A stretch of DNA of 64,000 nucleotides from Flagellimonas spongiicola. GTDB lineage: Bacteria; Bacteroidota; Bacteroidia; Flavobacteriales; Flavobacteriaceae. Every line of letters starts with the position of its first letter. Within the stretch, counting starts at the first letter, position 1. The DNA lies in the NCBI RefSeq assembly GCF_023502425.1, contig NZ_JAMFMA010000002.1, forward strand, positions 992,001 to 1,056,000, given 5' to 3'. The notes beneath the pieces are model-generated. The model made no database searches, was not told the origin of the DNA, and was given only the letters and a program-made list of their open reading frames with translations. Below are positions 8,529 to 17,431 of this stretch, piece after piece. The translations under genes were made by a program, and so were the position numbers.

Positions 8529-10741
8529 TAATTAAGAATTTGAAATGCCGTTAAAGCCACAAGATACGCAAAAACACTCATGAAGACCAGTTGCAGCATT
8601 GGCCATTTCCAGCTGTTGGTTTCCCGTTTTACAATGGCGAGCGTACTCATACATTGCATGGCAAAGGCATAGAATAACATCAAGGAAATACCAGAAGCAA
8701 GATTGAACAAGGGTTTCCTTCCTGTTTCATCCAACTCCGCGGCCATCCTATTTTTAATTGTTTCTTCCTCGTCGCTACCTACGCTATATATGGTGGCTAG
8801 GGTCCCAACAAATACTTCACGAGCAGCGAAAGAAGTGAGCACTGCTATACCTATCTTCCAATCATATCCCAGCGGTTTTACAATGGGCTCTATTGCTTTT
8901 CCCGCATAGCCAATAAAAGAATGTTCCAATTTATAACTGGCAATTTCCTGGGCTTTGGCTCTCTCGGCCAACTCCAATCGAAGCTGGGTAATAGATTCGC
9001 CATTCGCATCTTGGTCATTGACTACATCACTTGCCAAATACGCATCTATATTGTTTTGGATGTAGTTTTGACTGTAAGGACTGAGCCCGTCATTTTCAAT
9101 TCTTTGACCAACAATTTCCTCCGCGTTTTTAAATTGGTCTGAAATTCCATTGGAACCCAAAAACCAGAGGATAATCGATATGGCCAAAATGATCTTACCA
9201 GCTCCAAATACAAAGCTTTTGGTCTTTTCCAATACCGTATACGCCACATTTTTAAACAGGGGCAACCTGTAAGTGGGCATCTCAATCATAAACAAAGAGC
9301 GACTTTTGATCTTTAGTATCTTGTTCAATACAGATGCTGATAAAATTGCCATTCCAAACCCGAGCAGATAGAGCAACATCAAGGTAAGGGCTTGATAGCT
9401 GATGCCTAAAAAGGAACCATCTGGTATCACCAATGCGATGAGGATGAGATAAACTGGTAGTCTTGCCGAACACGTGGTAAATGGCGTAACTAAAATGGTG
9501 ATCAAGCGTTCTTTCCAACTTTCAATAGTTCGCGTTGCCATAACGGCCGGGATGGCGCATGCAGTTCCGGAAATAAGAGGGACCACACTTTTACCGCTCA
9601 AGCCAAAAGGACGCATCAATCGGTCCATTAAAAATACCACACGACTCATATACCCTGATTCCTCCAACAGGGAGATGAACAGGAACAAAAATGCAATTTG
9701 AGGTACAAAAATGACGATACCGCCGATACCAACGAGTATACCTTCGGCCAATAAATCCGTAAAAACTCCAGCCGGAAGCGTACTTTTCATCCATTCGGCC
9801 GCTGCCGCAAACTGTTCGTCAATAAAATCCTGTGGATAACTGCTCCAATCAAAAATGGCTTGGAAAATCAATAATAGAATACCAAAGAAGATAACATAAC
9901 CGAAAACTTTATGGGTTAAGATTTTATCCAAAGTGGCACGGAATCCTGTCGCAGCATTCGTGTCCACTTTATAGGTTTCCTTCAATGCGTTATTGATAAA
10001 TTGGTAGCGCAACACGGTCTCCCGATGCTGTAATTTCTTTAATTCGTTTTCTGATTTTGTGGAAAAAGAGGTGGCATCTTGAATACGCTTTTTTTCAATG
10101 GACAGGAAGTTTACATCCTGGGTGATGACCAACCATAATTTATACAAGTCCTCCTCTGGAAAAGCCTTTTGCAATTGATTGAAATACTCCGGAGCAATCC
10201 TTGAGGTATCCAAATTTCCGGTATTGGATAAGTTTTGGTAATCTGCAATCAGGGATTTGATTTGATCAATACCTTGTCCTTTTCGTGTACTTACCAAGGC
10301 GATTTTGGTATCCAATTTTTGTTCCAAGACTGAAACATCCAAGGAAATTCCCTTACGCGACATCCTATCCGACATATTGATGACCAGAATGGAAGGTATT
10401 TTTAAATCCTTGATCTGTGTAAACAACAGAAGATTCCGTTTTAAATTTTCGACGTCACTGATCACAACCGCCACATCTGGATAGTCCTTGTTGTTTTTAT
10501 TGAGCAACAACTCCACCACTACGCTTTCATCCAACGATGTGGTGTTTAAACTATAGGTTCCAGGAAGATCTAGAATATTGGCTTTAGTGCCATTTGGAAG
10601 TTTGCAGACCCCTTGTTTCTTTTCTACGGTAATGCCAGGATAGTTCCCAACTTTTTGCTTTAGACCAGTGAGCTGATTAAAAACTGAGGTTTTTCCGGTA
10701 TTAGGGTTGCCTATTAATGCAACATTGATGTTTTCGCTCAT
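8528..10741 (-). CDS. feoB: Ferrous iron transporter B
   Basis: 737 aa, full length. The N-terminal G domain has G1 GNPNTGKTS (about 11-19), G3 DLPGTYSL and G4 NMSD, as in FeoB. The membrane domain starts near residue 280 and contains both Gate motifs: GTACAIPAVMATR near 395 and the later AAREVFVGTLATIY. The C-terminus keeps the CMSTLAIVKRETNSWKWP stretch. It imports Fe(II) across the inner membrane in a GTP-dependent way. Its start overlaps the feoA stop by 4 bp and its stop overlaps the small Cys-rich protein, so feoA-feoB-small protein forms one leftward operon. Confidence 0.97.
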   Translation of the reverse strand: MSENINVALIGNPNTGKTSVFNQLTGLKQKVGNYPGITVEKKQGVCKLPNGTKANILDLPGTYSLNTTSLDESVVVELLLNKNNKDYPDVAVVISDVENLKRNLLLFTQIKDLKIPSILVINMSDRMSRKGISLDVSVLEQKLDTKIALVSTRKGQGIDQIKSLIADYQNLSNTGNLDTSRIAPEYFNQLQKAFPEEDLYKLWLVITQDVNFLSIEKKRIQDATSFSTKSENELKKLQHRETVLRYQFINNALKETYKVDTNAATGFRATLDKILTHKVFGYVIFFGILLLIFQAIFDWSSYPQDFIDEQFAAAAEWMKSTLPAGVFTDLLAEGILVGIGGIVIFVPQIAFLFLFISLLEESGYMSRVVFLMDRLMRPFGLSGKSVVPLISGTACAIPAVMATRTIESWKERLITILVTPFTTCSARLPVYLILIALVIPDGSFLGISYQALTLMLLYLLGFGMAILSASVLNKILKIKSRSLFMIEMPTYRLPLFKNVAYTVLEKTKSFVFGAGKIILAISIILWFLGSNGISDQFKNAEEIVGQRIENDGLSPYSQNYIQNNIDAYLASDVVNDQDANGESITQLRLELAERAKAQEIASYKLEHSFIGYAGKAIEPIVKPLGYDWKIGIAVLTSFAAREVFVGTLATIYSVGSDEEETIKNRMAAELDETGRKPLFNLASGISLMLFYAFAMQCMSTLAIVKRETNSWKWPMLQLVFMSVFAYLVALTAFQILN

Positions 10742-10980
10742 ACGGAGGTGGAATCTTCGTCAATATCAAGTTCAATCTGTTGAGCCAAGGAACGTCTAAT
10801 GGCAATATGACTGCCGTTAACGTCAATATAAATAGGGTCTTTTAAGGGAGCGATTTGCACCAATTTCACAGTATTTCCAGGCAAACAACCTAATTCTAAA
10901 AGTTTTACGGGAAGTGCGGTGTCTGAAAACTCCTTGATTACACCCAGCTGCCCTTCTTGTAAATCCAATACTGTAGCCAC
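10738..10980 (-). CDS. feoA: Ferrous iron transport protein A
   Basis: 80 aa with the SH3-like FeoA fold: LLELGCLPGNTVKLVQIAPLKDPIYIDVNGSHIAIRRSLAQQIELD, where the L-x2-G-x2-PG-x2-V and DP-x3-V/I-x2-I-R-x5-I spacing is diagnostic. It is a cytosolic partner that promotes FeoB function. It overlaps feoB by 4 bp. Upstream, at 10989-11004, an imperfect palindrome TTTAGATTGATTTTAA resembles metal-regulator (DtxR or Fur-like) operators, but only about 10 of 16 positions are symmetric, so regulation by iron is only suggested. Confidence 0.93.
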   Translation of the reverse strand: MATVLDLQEGQLGVIKEFSDTALPVKLLELGCLPGNTVKLVQIAPLKDPIYIDVNGSHIAIRRSLAQQIELDIDEDSTSV

Positions 10981-11068
10981 CTAACTTATTTAGATTGATT
11001 TTAATTAAGAGACAAAAATAGGCAAAAACGAAGGAACAAGCATTCTAAGGTATCCGTTAAGTTCAAGC

Positions 11069-11743
11069 TTACTCGGCATAACTTGCTTCCAATACTTCCA
11101 AATCCTGCAGTAACTTTTGTATTTCCTCTTGATTGGTGCCATCATAAAACCCACGAATTCGTCGTTCCTTGTCCACCAAAATGAAATTCTCCGTGTGGAT
11201 CATGTCAAACGGTCCTCCATCACCATCGGTTTTGACCGCTAAATACGATTTTCTGGCCAACTCATAAATCTGTTTTTTATCCCCAGTGACCAAGTTCCAT
11301 TTTTGGTCTATCACGCCTTTTTCCAATGCATATTTTTTTAATTGGGGTACTGAATCAATAACGGGTGTGACGGAATGGGAAAGTAGCATCACATCTTCCT
11401 TATCCAGTATTGAACCTTGGATTTCTGCCATGTTTTTCGTCATTATGGGACAAATGGTAGGGCAGGTGGTAAAGAAAAAGTCAGCCACATAAATTTTGTT
11501 TTGATAGGTATCCTGGGTCACGGTTTCGCCGTTTTGGTTCAAAAGCGCAAAATCCGCTATGGTGTGGTATTTTTTGGTGTAGTGCAAGCTGCTGTCCACA
11601 AGTTCCTGGGCCACCATATTGGGTTGAAACACGGGGAGTGTTTTCTTGGGTTGCAAGGCGTTGTAAAACAGGTAAATTATTACGGCGGACAAAGCCAGTA
11701 AAACGAGGCCAAAAAACTTGAACTTAGAGAAAAATTGAAGCAT
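11069..11743 (-). CDS. SCO1/SenC-family copper chaperone / thioredoxin-like protein
   Basis: 224 aa. One N-terminal membrane span (about 10-28) anchors a periplasmic thioredoxin-fold domain. The copper-binding motif is Cys94-x3-Cys98 in FFTTCPTICP, with the distal His in the HTENFILVDKERRIRGFYDG block near residue 185. SCO proteins deliver copper to, or reduce the CuA site of, cytochrome c oxidase; some act only in redox defence. No oxidase gene is next to it. The feo operon lies about 90 bp downstream on the same strand but is probably separate. Confidence 0.93.
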   Translation of the reverse strand: MLQFFSKFKFFGLVLLALSAVIIYLFYNALQPKKTLPVFQPNMVAQELVDSSLHYTKKYHTIADFALLNQNGETVTQDTYQNKIYVADFFFTTCPTICPIMTKNMAEIQGSILDKEDVMLLSHSVTPVIDSVPQLKKYALEKGVIDQKWNLVTGDKKQIYELARKSYLAVKTDGDGGPFDMIHTENFILVDKERRIRGFYDGTNQEEIQKLLQDLEVLEASYAE

Positions 11744-11860
11744 GGTACAAAATTACATCCGAGATAAATAATCTTCAAATGAAACCGAGGTTTTGTTGCT
11801 AAAACTTTCTTAAATAAGGGGATTGATTTGATTCATCTTTTTATAACAGGCCTAAAAGCT

Positions 11861-11868
11861 TACTTTTG
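11861..11868 (+). promoter_or_regulatory. Probable -7 element of the rseP promoter
   Basis: TACTTTTG fits the Bacteroidota -7 consensus TAnnTTTG and lies 28 bp before the rseP ATG. The region 19-21 bp upstream is T-rich (CTTTTT around 11837) but has no exact TTTG -33 element. Support is by position and match only. Confidence 0.45.
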
Positions 11869-11895
11869 TTGGCTTAATAAAAGATATAGAAGCTA

Positions 11896-13230
11896 ATGGA
11901 TCTATTTATTCAGATCGTAATGTTTATAGTGATCATCTCTGTTTTGGTGATTTTGCACGAGTTAGGACATTTTATTCCTGCAAAATTGTTCAAAACCAAA
12001 GTAGAGAAGTTCTATTTGTTTTTTGACGTAAAGTTTTCGCTCTTCAAAAAGAAAATTGGAGAGACCGTATATGGTATTGGATGGTTGCCTTTAGGCGGGT
12101 ATGTTAAGATTGCGGGAATGATCGATGAGAGCATGGATACAGACCAAATGAAGGAAGAACCGCAACCATGGGAATTTAGAAGCAAACCGGCTTGGCAACG
12201 TTTGATCATCATGCTTGGTGGTGTCACTGTCAATTTTCTTTTGGCTTGGGTGATCTACACCTTTATGTTCATGAACAATGGCGAAACCTATATTCCCGTA
12301 AACCAAATTGAACACGGATTGCATGTTGACCCTGTCAGTGAAAAAATTGGTCTGAAAACAGGGGACAAGATTCTGGAAATTGATGGAAAGAAGGTTGAGA
12401 AGTTGGACCGATACCTTTCCATGGATATTCTGTTTGGAGACGAAATCAAGGTGCTACGTGATGGTAATGAAGTGCTTGTTCCTTTAAGTGATGAAGGGAA
12501 AAAGGCGGCATTGGAAAGCAGGGGAAGACAATTTATCGTACCACGATTCCCATCGCTGGTCATTGGTCATGTAGAAGATGATTCCAATGCAGAATCTGCT
12601 GGAATACAGGTAGGGGATAAGTTTGAGCGCATCAATGACCAACAGCTCCAATTTTGGGATCAAGTAACCACCCAAATCCGCTCAAATCGAGGGGAAACCT
12701 TGAGCGTGGATATTTTACGCGATGGCCGTAAGATGAATCTTAGGGTTCAAGTGCCGGATAGTTTGCCAGTTGGGATAAGACCGGATAGTAATATTGCCGA
12801 AGAGGTGATTTCCATTACCAAGGAATACAGCTTTGCATCGGCCATTCCAAGAGGGTTTATCGAAACCATTAATGTGTTGGTACGACAGGTAAAGCAGTTT
12901 AAACTGATCTTTAACCCTATAATCCAAGGCTACAAACAAGTAAAAGGACCCATTGGTATTGTAGAAATGATGCCTACCATGTGGGATTGGGGCTTTTTCT
13001 GGAGTTTTATGGCGATGTTCTCGGTGTGGTTGGCCTTTATCAATGTCTTGCCTATTCCGGCATTGGATGGCGGACATGTGATGTTTTTACTGTATGAAAT
13101 GATCAGCGGAAGACCGCCAAGCCAGAAAGTGTTGGAGCGGGGTCAAATAGTTGGTTTTGTCATTTTAATGGGATTGATGGTGGTGATTTTTGGTAATGAC
13201 ATTTGGAATATTATCAAAAGGTTTATTTAG
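11896..13230 (+). CDS. rseP: RIP-type site-2 metalloprotease
   Basis: 444 aa. The zinc site HELGH is at residues 21-25 in the first membrane span. Two PDZ-like segments follow: KIGLKTGDKILEIDGKKV and SAGIQVGDKFERINDQQL. The third zinc ligand motif is NVLPIPALDGGHVMF near residue 390. This is the RseP/MmpA architecture and usual length. It cuts membrane-bound anti-sigma factors or signal-peptide remnants inside the inner membrane. It could act on the HEAT anti-sigma factor of the 7-8 kb operon, which is inference. It appears to be transcribed alone, with tRNA-Asn following. Confidence 0.95.
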   Translation: MDLFIQIVMFIVIISVLVILHELGHFIPAKLFKTKVEKFYLFFDVKFSLFKKKIGETVYGIGWLPLGGYVKIAGMIDESMDTDQMKEEPQPWEFRSKPAWQRLIIMLGGVTVNFLLAWVIYTFMFMNNGETYIPVNQIEHGLHVDPVSEKIGLKTGDKILEIDGKKVEKLDRYLSMDILFGDEIKVLRDGNEVLVPLSDEGKKAALESRGRQFIVPRFPSLVIGHVEDDSNAESAGIQVGDKFERINDQQLQFWDQVTTQIRSNRGETLSVDILRDGRKMNLRVQVPDSLPVGIRPDSNIAEEVISITKEYSFASAIPRGFIETINVLVRQVKQFKLIFNPIIQGYKQVKGPIGIVEMMPTMWDWGFFWSFMAMFSVWLAFINVLPIPALDGGHVMFLLYEMISGRPPSQKVLERGQIVGFVILMGLMVVIFGNDIWNIIKRFI

Positions 13231-13240
13231 GAAGAAATTG

Positions 13241-13272
13241 TTTGGGGTGTTATAAAGAAACTGCTATATTTG
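13241..13272 (+). promoter_or_regulatory. Promoter of tRNA-Asn
   Basis: TTTG at 13241-13244 and TATATTTG at 13265-13272 are separated by 20 bp, an exact match to the Bacteroidota housekeeping promoter (TTTG, 19-21 bp, TAnnTTTG). The predicted transcription start is about 15 bp upstream of the tRNA. Confidence 0.8.
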
Positions 13273-13293
13273 CACCCGCTTAAGGTAAAAAAT

Positions 13294-13367
13294 TCCTCCT
13301 TAGCTCAGTTGGTTAGAGCATCTGACTGTTAATCAGAGGGTCCTTGGTTCGAGCCCAAGAGGGGGAG
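13294..13367 (+). tRNA. tRNA-Asn(GTT)
   Basis: 74 nt cloverleaf. The acceptor stem TCCTCCT pairs with AGGGGGA (one T-G wobble). The anticodon stem TCTGA/TCAGA closes the loop CTGTTAA with anticodon GTT. The T arm is CTTGG-TTCGAGC-CCAAG, and the discriminator base is G. The 3' CCA is not encoded. Perfect upstream promoter and downstream terminator make this a single-gene unit. Confidence 0.96.
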
Positions 13368-13380
13368 CAAAGCGATTTAA

Positions 13381-13409
13381 AACCATCCACGAAAGTGGGT
13401 GGTTTTTTT
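13381..13409 (+). terminator. Rho-independent terminator after tRNA-Asn
   Basis: A 10-bp stem (AACCATCCAC with GTGGGTGGTT, one T-G pair) closes a GAAA tetraloop and is followed by a run of T. It ends the tRNA-Asn transcript. Confidence 0.9.
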
Positions 13410-13532
13410 GTTGGAAGTGTTTTGTTCCAACGGGTGAAAGGTTGGGTTTAAAATCTTCAAAATCCATTAAAGTTTTGGAACGCATAATATCATTTCATCA
13501 AGTGATGAAAATTCATAATACAGTGAAATAAG

Positions 13533-15044
13533 TTATTTAGGTGTTTTATCAGTGATATGCTTAAAAATAAATTCTAAGGCCGTATCCTTTCCTTTTTTTG
13601 CATCGTCCAGTGTCTGTTTAATGTAATAATCTGGCATGGCACCCCTACCTTTTTGTTTTGGAGGACTGACGTTGCTATAGTATGAAATTAAAGGAACAAT
13701 AACCCTAATTTGGGAGTTTGGCAACACTAATTCCCCCATGATGCCTGCTGTAACCCCCTCTACAGCACCATTGGGTTCATCTCCCACTAAAATCCCTAAA
13801 TTATGTTCTTTAAAGAATGCGGGAACTTCAGCACCAGATGAAATACTGCCACCATTAAACAGGAGATAGATATCACCCTCAAATACTAGCTTATCGTAAG
13901 GTTTGTGTATTCCTTGTGCCGGATTGGTATTTATATAATGCTCAATGGATTCGGAAAGTGTTCGTTTGCTGAAAAGTTCCTTTAATGAATCCTTACCGAT
14001 AGCTTTTTGTTCTTTATCGGAAAAAAAGTCCAGTGTGTCAAAGGTCACATGGTTTAGATGTTCTTTGTTTCTTGCTATGTAGGTGAAATGATTATAAAAC
14101 TTAAATTCCTCTTTCATTAAATATTTGAACAATTCAGGATTAAGTTCATCCCAACCGCCTGGATTGTCTCTAATGTCAATAATCAACGTTTTTATTTTTT
14201 CAAATTTAAGTTGAGCAAAAACAGATCTGAACTTTTCGATTAACCCAAGATCTAAAAAGTGAGGTATTGTTAGAATAGCGAAACTCCTTTCCGTGTTGAC
14301 CTCTAAGTTTATCTCCCTGTATTTGATATTCTTTTGGTAATCTTCGAGTAATATTTTTGAAGAAATACCATCAACACTCACCTCTCTAAATTTATTGCTT
14401 AATTTATCCTTAAGTGTTATCTGAAAGGTCTCAAGTGAATCAACTAATTCGTGATAGTAGAGCCAAAAGAAATCACTCATGACATGATATTTAGGGGATT
14501 TAATGTGCCCATCCGTAGTATGGCCTAAAAGAATCACACTATTAATTTCTTTGATGTTTCTACCGTTAATGGAAGTTATTTCAGAACCGATGATTATGCT
14601 TGAATCATTCGAGAAGTTTTTCTCGATTAACAGATGATCGTCTTCATATCTAATATCGAACGGAAATATTTTTTTAGTGTTAATTGCTGCCCCTCTAATT
14701 CTTTTACTTGGTCGGATAGATGTATGGGCGTCATGGATATGATCATTCAGTTTTGCTATTAGCCTATAGAAGGCCCTATCATCCATATTTTCATCCAGTT
14801 GTTCCAACGTTTTCTCGAAAAGGATATCCATGGAATCCTTTGAAGTATACCTGTAGATTCCGGCATTTAGCGCCTCCATACGCTGCCTATAGATTAGTAA
14901 ATCTTGATAAAGCGGGCCCCCGGTGGACTTTAATGTCTGGTTTGATGTGGATTCCGCTTTTTCTAAACAATTAAAGCATAGGCTAAGAATGAACAAAAAG
15001 AATAATGCACGAAAAATTTTGAAAATTGTTGTGCTAGTTTTCAT
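13533..15044 (-). CDS. S41-family C-terminal-processing-type serine protease, secreted
   Basis: 503 aa. The N-terminal hydrophobic segment (about 8-24) ends near CFNC, so it may be a lipoprotein. A helical region (about 45-115) is followed by a PDZ-like stretch around GSEITSINGRNIKEINSV. The S41 core holds LIIDIRDNPGGWDELN and the nucleophile loop NGGSISSGAE, where the serine before Gly is the catalytic one, then VGDEPNGAVEGVTAG. It is probably a periplasmic or outer-membrane peptidase. It is monocistronic, about 140 bp from the XRE gene upstream. Substrate unknown. Confidence 0.88.
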   Translation of the reverse strand: MKTSTTIFKIFRALFFLFILSLCFNCLEKAESTSNQTLKSTGGPLYQDLLIYRQRMEALNAGIYRYTSKDSMDILFEKTLEQLDENMDDRAFYRLIAKLNDHIHDAHTSIRPSKRIRGAAINTKKIFPFDIRYEDDHLLIEKNFSNDSSIIIGSEITSINGRNIKEINSVILLGHTTDGHIKSPKYHVMSDFFWLYYHELVDSLETFQITLKDKLSNKFREVSVDGISSKILLEDYQKNIKYREINLEVNTERSFAILTIPHFLDLGLIEKFRSVFAQLKFEKIKTLIIDIRDNPGGWDELNPELFKYLMKEEFKFYNHFTYIARNKEHLNHVTFDTLDFFSDKEQKAIGKDSLKELFSKRTLSESIEHYINTNPAQGIHKPYDKLVFEGDIYLLFNGGSISSGAEVPAFFKEHNLGILVGDEPNGAVEGVTAGIMGELVLPNSQIRVIVPLISYYSNVSPPKQKGRGAMPDYYIKQTLDDAKKGKDTALEFIFKHITDKTPK

Positions 15045-15183
15045 TTGATGACGATTTTGATAGCTAAGCTGATGATAGCTTTGTAAGGAACAAAATTTTA
15101 AATAGAATTATCTTCTGATTTAAGCAATCAATACAATTTTTCCCGTCTTAGAATCTCTGCGAACAATAGATTTTGTTTGATTA

Positions 15184-15414
15184 TTACAATTTACAAATGT
15201 CGGAAAGGGGCACTTCTAAAGCCTCACTTATTCGGTATAACGTATGAATGGTTGCATTGGTTCTGCCCTTTTCAATTCTGGAAATATTAGTGGTATCAAT
15301 TCGAGCCTCTATTTTCCCCACCAAATCAACTTGGGTCAGGCCTTTTTCCAAGCGAATCTTTTTTATGTTTTCCCCCAAAGCCTTCAACATTTCCGTTTTT
15401 TCCATACTTGCCAT
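15184..15414 (-). CDS. XRE-family helix-turn-helix regulator
   Basis: 76 aa from the ATG at 15414 (MASMEKTEMLKALGENIKKI). The frame extends 26 codons upstream, but those residues look non-coding and cross two palindromes. The whole protein is one Cro/C1-type HTH: IRLEKGLTQVDLVGKIEARIDTTNISRIEKGRTNATIHTLYRISEAL. Small stand-alone XRE proteins act as repressors, often of their own promoter. Two palindromes directly upstream (15417-15428 and 15456-15469) and a divergent short ORF suggest control of that pair. Confidence 0.88.
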   Translation of the reverse strand: MASMEKTEMLKALGENIKKIRLEKGLTQVDLVGKIEARIDTTNISRIEKGRTNATIHTLYRISEALEVPLSDICKL

Positions 15415-15416
15415 AT

Positions 15417-15469
15417 TTGACAAGTCAAGAAAAGGTATATCTTTACGGTAATTAATGTCATATATGACA
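15417..15469. promoter_or_regulatory. Two palindromic candidate operators between XRE gene and small ORF
   Basis: A perfect 14-bp palindrome, TGTCATATATGACA, lies at 15456-15469, and TTGACAAGTCAA (5-bp arms) at 15417-15428, the latter 2 bp from the XRE start codon. Both contain the half-site TGAC/GTCA. Their position between divergent genes suggests autoregulation by the XRE protein; binding is inferred. Confidence 0.6.
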
Positions 15470-15471
15470 AG

Positions 15472-15651
15472 TTGAAGAAAACAACAATACATTTAAATGA
15501 TGATGCCTACGGCTCTCCTGAAGAATTGGCTAAAATTCTTGATTTAGGTGTGGAGATGCTTTTCTATTTGGAGGAAGATTCTTTTGACCGAAAAGAGATA
15601 CAGTCGGTTGTTTCTGCGCTAAGAGGAGTTATATTGGAATTACGGAATTAA
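15472..15651 (+). CDS. Possible small protein divergent from the XRE gene
   Basis: A 59-aa frame runs from a TTG at 15472 (LKKTTIHLNDDAYGSPEEL) to TAA at 15651. Composition looks protein-like (acidic, with amphipathic helices around LAKILDLGVEMLFYLEED and FDRKEIQSVVSALRGVILELR). There is no in-frame ATG before residue 29, so the start is weak: TTG or an upstream ATA/ATT. It begins 3 bp after a perfect palindrome shared with the XRE gene. I do not recognise the family. It could be the partner of the regulator or a chance frame. Confidence 0.4.
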   Translation: MKKTTIHLNDDAYGSPEELAKILDLGVEMLFYLEEDSFDRKEIQSVVSALRGVILELRN

Positions 15652-15713
15652 AGGCCTGGCTTAAGGTTTAATTTGATAAGGGCAATGGATTATGGCCAAT
15701 GTTCCTACATTTA

Positions 15714-16169
15714 TTATATATTTCTGAATACTCCGAGTATTAGATCCCAAATTCCGTACAATATTTTTTTTGAAGTCGGTAATGGTTTTTCCTGATTAGG
15801 GTCTTCCAGCCAAAACCCACAAACATTACAAATCACTTCATTTTTATAAGTTGCACGTCCTCCAGCTCCATCCCATGTGGCAATCTCATCATCGATTCCA
15901 ATTCCACCGCCGGTGTTTGTCCATTCAACTTTGTCTTTGCGAATTTTGTCTGAATAACAACGAGGACACCTTTCCTTTCCGTCTGTAAGTTTTGATTTAG
16001 GATTTTCAGAAATGAGTCGGTCTATTTTTTTTTCCGAAAAGTTCTTTTCCAATTGAAAGTCCGAAATGATTTTTCTTGTCACTTTCATATATGAGTCCTT
16101 CTTGTATTTTATAAAAAAGGCTAGCTCGTAATCATCGAGTCCATTAAGAAAATCAAGTATTCGGTTCAT
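15714..16169 (-). CDS. Hypothetical protein with a zinc-ribbon-like segment
   Basis: 151 aa. The first 70 residues are helical and charged. The middle has CPRCYSDKIRK and, 48 residues later, ICNVCGFW, two CxxC pairs that could bind one zinc as in a zinc ribbon. Between them lies an unusual Gly/Asp-rich loop (NTGGGIGIDDEIATWDGAGG). The C-terminus is hydrophobic (YGIWDLILGVFRN). No named family recognised and no signal peptide. It is the first of three unrelated leftward genes separated by folded repeats, so it may be a cassette cargo gene. Confidence 0.65.
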   Translation of the reverse strand: MNRILDFLNGLDDYELAFFIKYKKDSYMKVTRKIISDFQLEKNFSEKKIDRLISENPKSKLTDGKERCPRCYSDKIRKDKVEWTNTGGGIGIDDEIATWDGAGGRATYKNEVICNVCGFWLEDPNQEKPLPTSKKILYGIWDLILGVFRNI

Positions 16170-16186
16170 TTGTTAATTGTAAACAG

Positions 16187-16234
16187 CAACGGTCTCGGGT
16201 ATGATTATTGCAACGCAATTATTTATAGCCATTG
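16187..16234. repeat. Folded intergenic element, copy 1 (short form)
   Basis: It starts CAACGGTCTCGGGTATGATT and ends AATTATTTATAGCCATTG. The arms TATGATTATTGC and GCAATTATTTATA pair with a 3-nt loop, and the ends CAACGG/CCATTG pair after an asymmetric TCTCGG bulge. The same ends occur in the copy at 17293-17418. The bulged, imperfectly palindromic design recalls integron attC sites, but the canonical core sequence is not present. Confidence 0.6.
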
Positions 16235-16245
16235 ATGGGCACAGT

Positions 16246-17274
16246 TTAATTCGTATTTCCTTCCAGCCTTAAAAACCTTGAAGCATTATTATAAAATATA
16301 TCGGCCTTCTGCTCATAAGAGAGAAATGGAGTTTCATTGATTATATCCACTGAATGCGCTATAAGCTCTGGCCATATAATCATATCAGAGCCAAACATTA
16401 TACGTTTACCAAAACCTGCTAAAATCAATTTCTTTAAATGGTATTCATAAAAGTAGTTTTTTGGATATGCCCACTGAATACCACCAATATCAATATACAA
16501 TTGAGGGTAGTGATATAGCATGGTAATCATTTCATCAATAAAAGGTTCACCATAGTGCATGACCGAAACACGGAGTTTTGGAAATTTTTTCAGAACATCC
16601 TCTAACAGCAATGGGTTAGACAATTTTGCTTCATAATCTGGGTAACCCATATATGGTGTTCCTGGAATTCCGCTACCTAGATGAATGGCAACAGGAATAT
16701 CCATTTCTTCAGCTACCTCATAATATGGGAACATTCTTGGGTCATTTGGCGCAATGCCGCCATATTGATTTGAGATTTCACCAATAACCATTATTCCATT
16801 TTCTTCAATTAGTAATTTCATTTGGTTAGGTGTAATACTATCTCTGTTTATCCGAAATTCAAGACTAGGTATGATTTGTTTTGGGAATTTGGATTTCCAT
16901 TCCAAAATGTTAGTTATTGACCCACTTGCTACTGCAACTATGTTATGATTCTTTAATTGGGTTTCTACTCCCGTTAAATATTCATTATAGCTTTTAGGAG
17001 ACATTAGTGGATTTTCGCATTGAGGATGAGCAAATTTTTCATTCCAAACATCCTCGAATTTGTTTTGCGGATCAAAGTTTTCAATCAGCGTTGAAAATGG
17101 TGGACATAAACCCAAGGAGATTGGAGGCAAGTCACGCTCAATATCCGCATGGATGTGCATGTCTATTATTGGACCTTTGTAAGCTTCAATTTTTTCCAAT
17201 CCCGTTTGCTTTTCTTTTTTGGAGTTGCATCCAAAAAGTATAGCGGTAAGAATAAATAGTAGTGTAAATCTCAT
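16246..17274 (-). CDS. Amidohydrolase-2 family lipoprotein
   Basis: 342 aa from MRFTLLFILTAILFGCNSKK. An ATG 21 bp upstream is in frame, but this one begins a clean lipoprotein signal with lipobox LFGC (Cys16). The TIM-barrel metal motif DMHIHADIE is near residue 40. Later motifs are IPVAIHLGSG, SVMHYGEP and a final MFGSDMIIWP with the catalytic Asp. This fits PF04909 amidohydrolases or decarboxylases. Substrate unknown. It is flanked on both sides by the folded intergenic element, and its neighbours are unrelated, consistent with mobile cassette cargo. Confidence 0.85.
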   Translation of the reverse strand: MRFTLLFILTAILFGCNSKKEKQTGLEKIEAYKGPIIDMHIHADIERDLPPISLGLCPPFSTLIENFDPQNKFEDVWNEKFAHPQCENPLMSPKSYNEYLTGVETQLKNHNIVAVASGSITNILEWKSKFPKQIIPSLEFRINRDSITPNQMKLLIEENGIMVIGEISNQYGGIAPNDPRMFPYYEVAEEMDIPVAIHLGSGIPGTPYMGYPDYEAKLSNPLLLEDVLKKFPKLRVSVMHYGEPFIDEMITMLYHYPQLYIDIGGIQWAYPKNYFYEYHLKKLILAGFGKRIMFGSDMIIWPELIAHSVDIINETPFLSYEQKADIFYNNASRFLRLEGNTN

Positions 17275-17292
17275 TTTTATTAAAATTGCGCC

Positions 17293-17418
17293 CAAACGGT
17301 CTCGGCTATGATTTCGGCGTGGAATGATTCGGCAGAATCGTTCCGCAGTAGAAATCGGCCGTATTTATTGTTTTAGTGTTCAAATTAGTTTTTTTGCCAC
17401 GCTGAATTATAGCCATTG
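17293..17418. repeat. Folded intergenic element, copy 2 (long form)
   Basis: It begins CAAACGGTCTCGGCTATGATT and ends AATTATAGCCATTG, the same borders as copy 1. The arms GGCTATGATTTCGGCGTGG and CCACGCTGAATTATAGCC pair imperfectly across about 60 bp. Inside is a second hairpin, GGAATGATTC-GGCA-GAATCGTTCC (17321-17344, 9 of 10 pairs). No ORF is present. The nested, bulged fold and conserved ends point to a defined element rather than chance. Confidence 0.65.
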
Positions 17419-17431
17419 TCATGCGTAGTTT

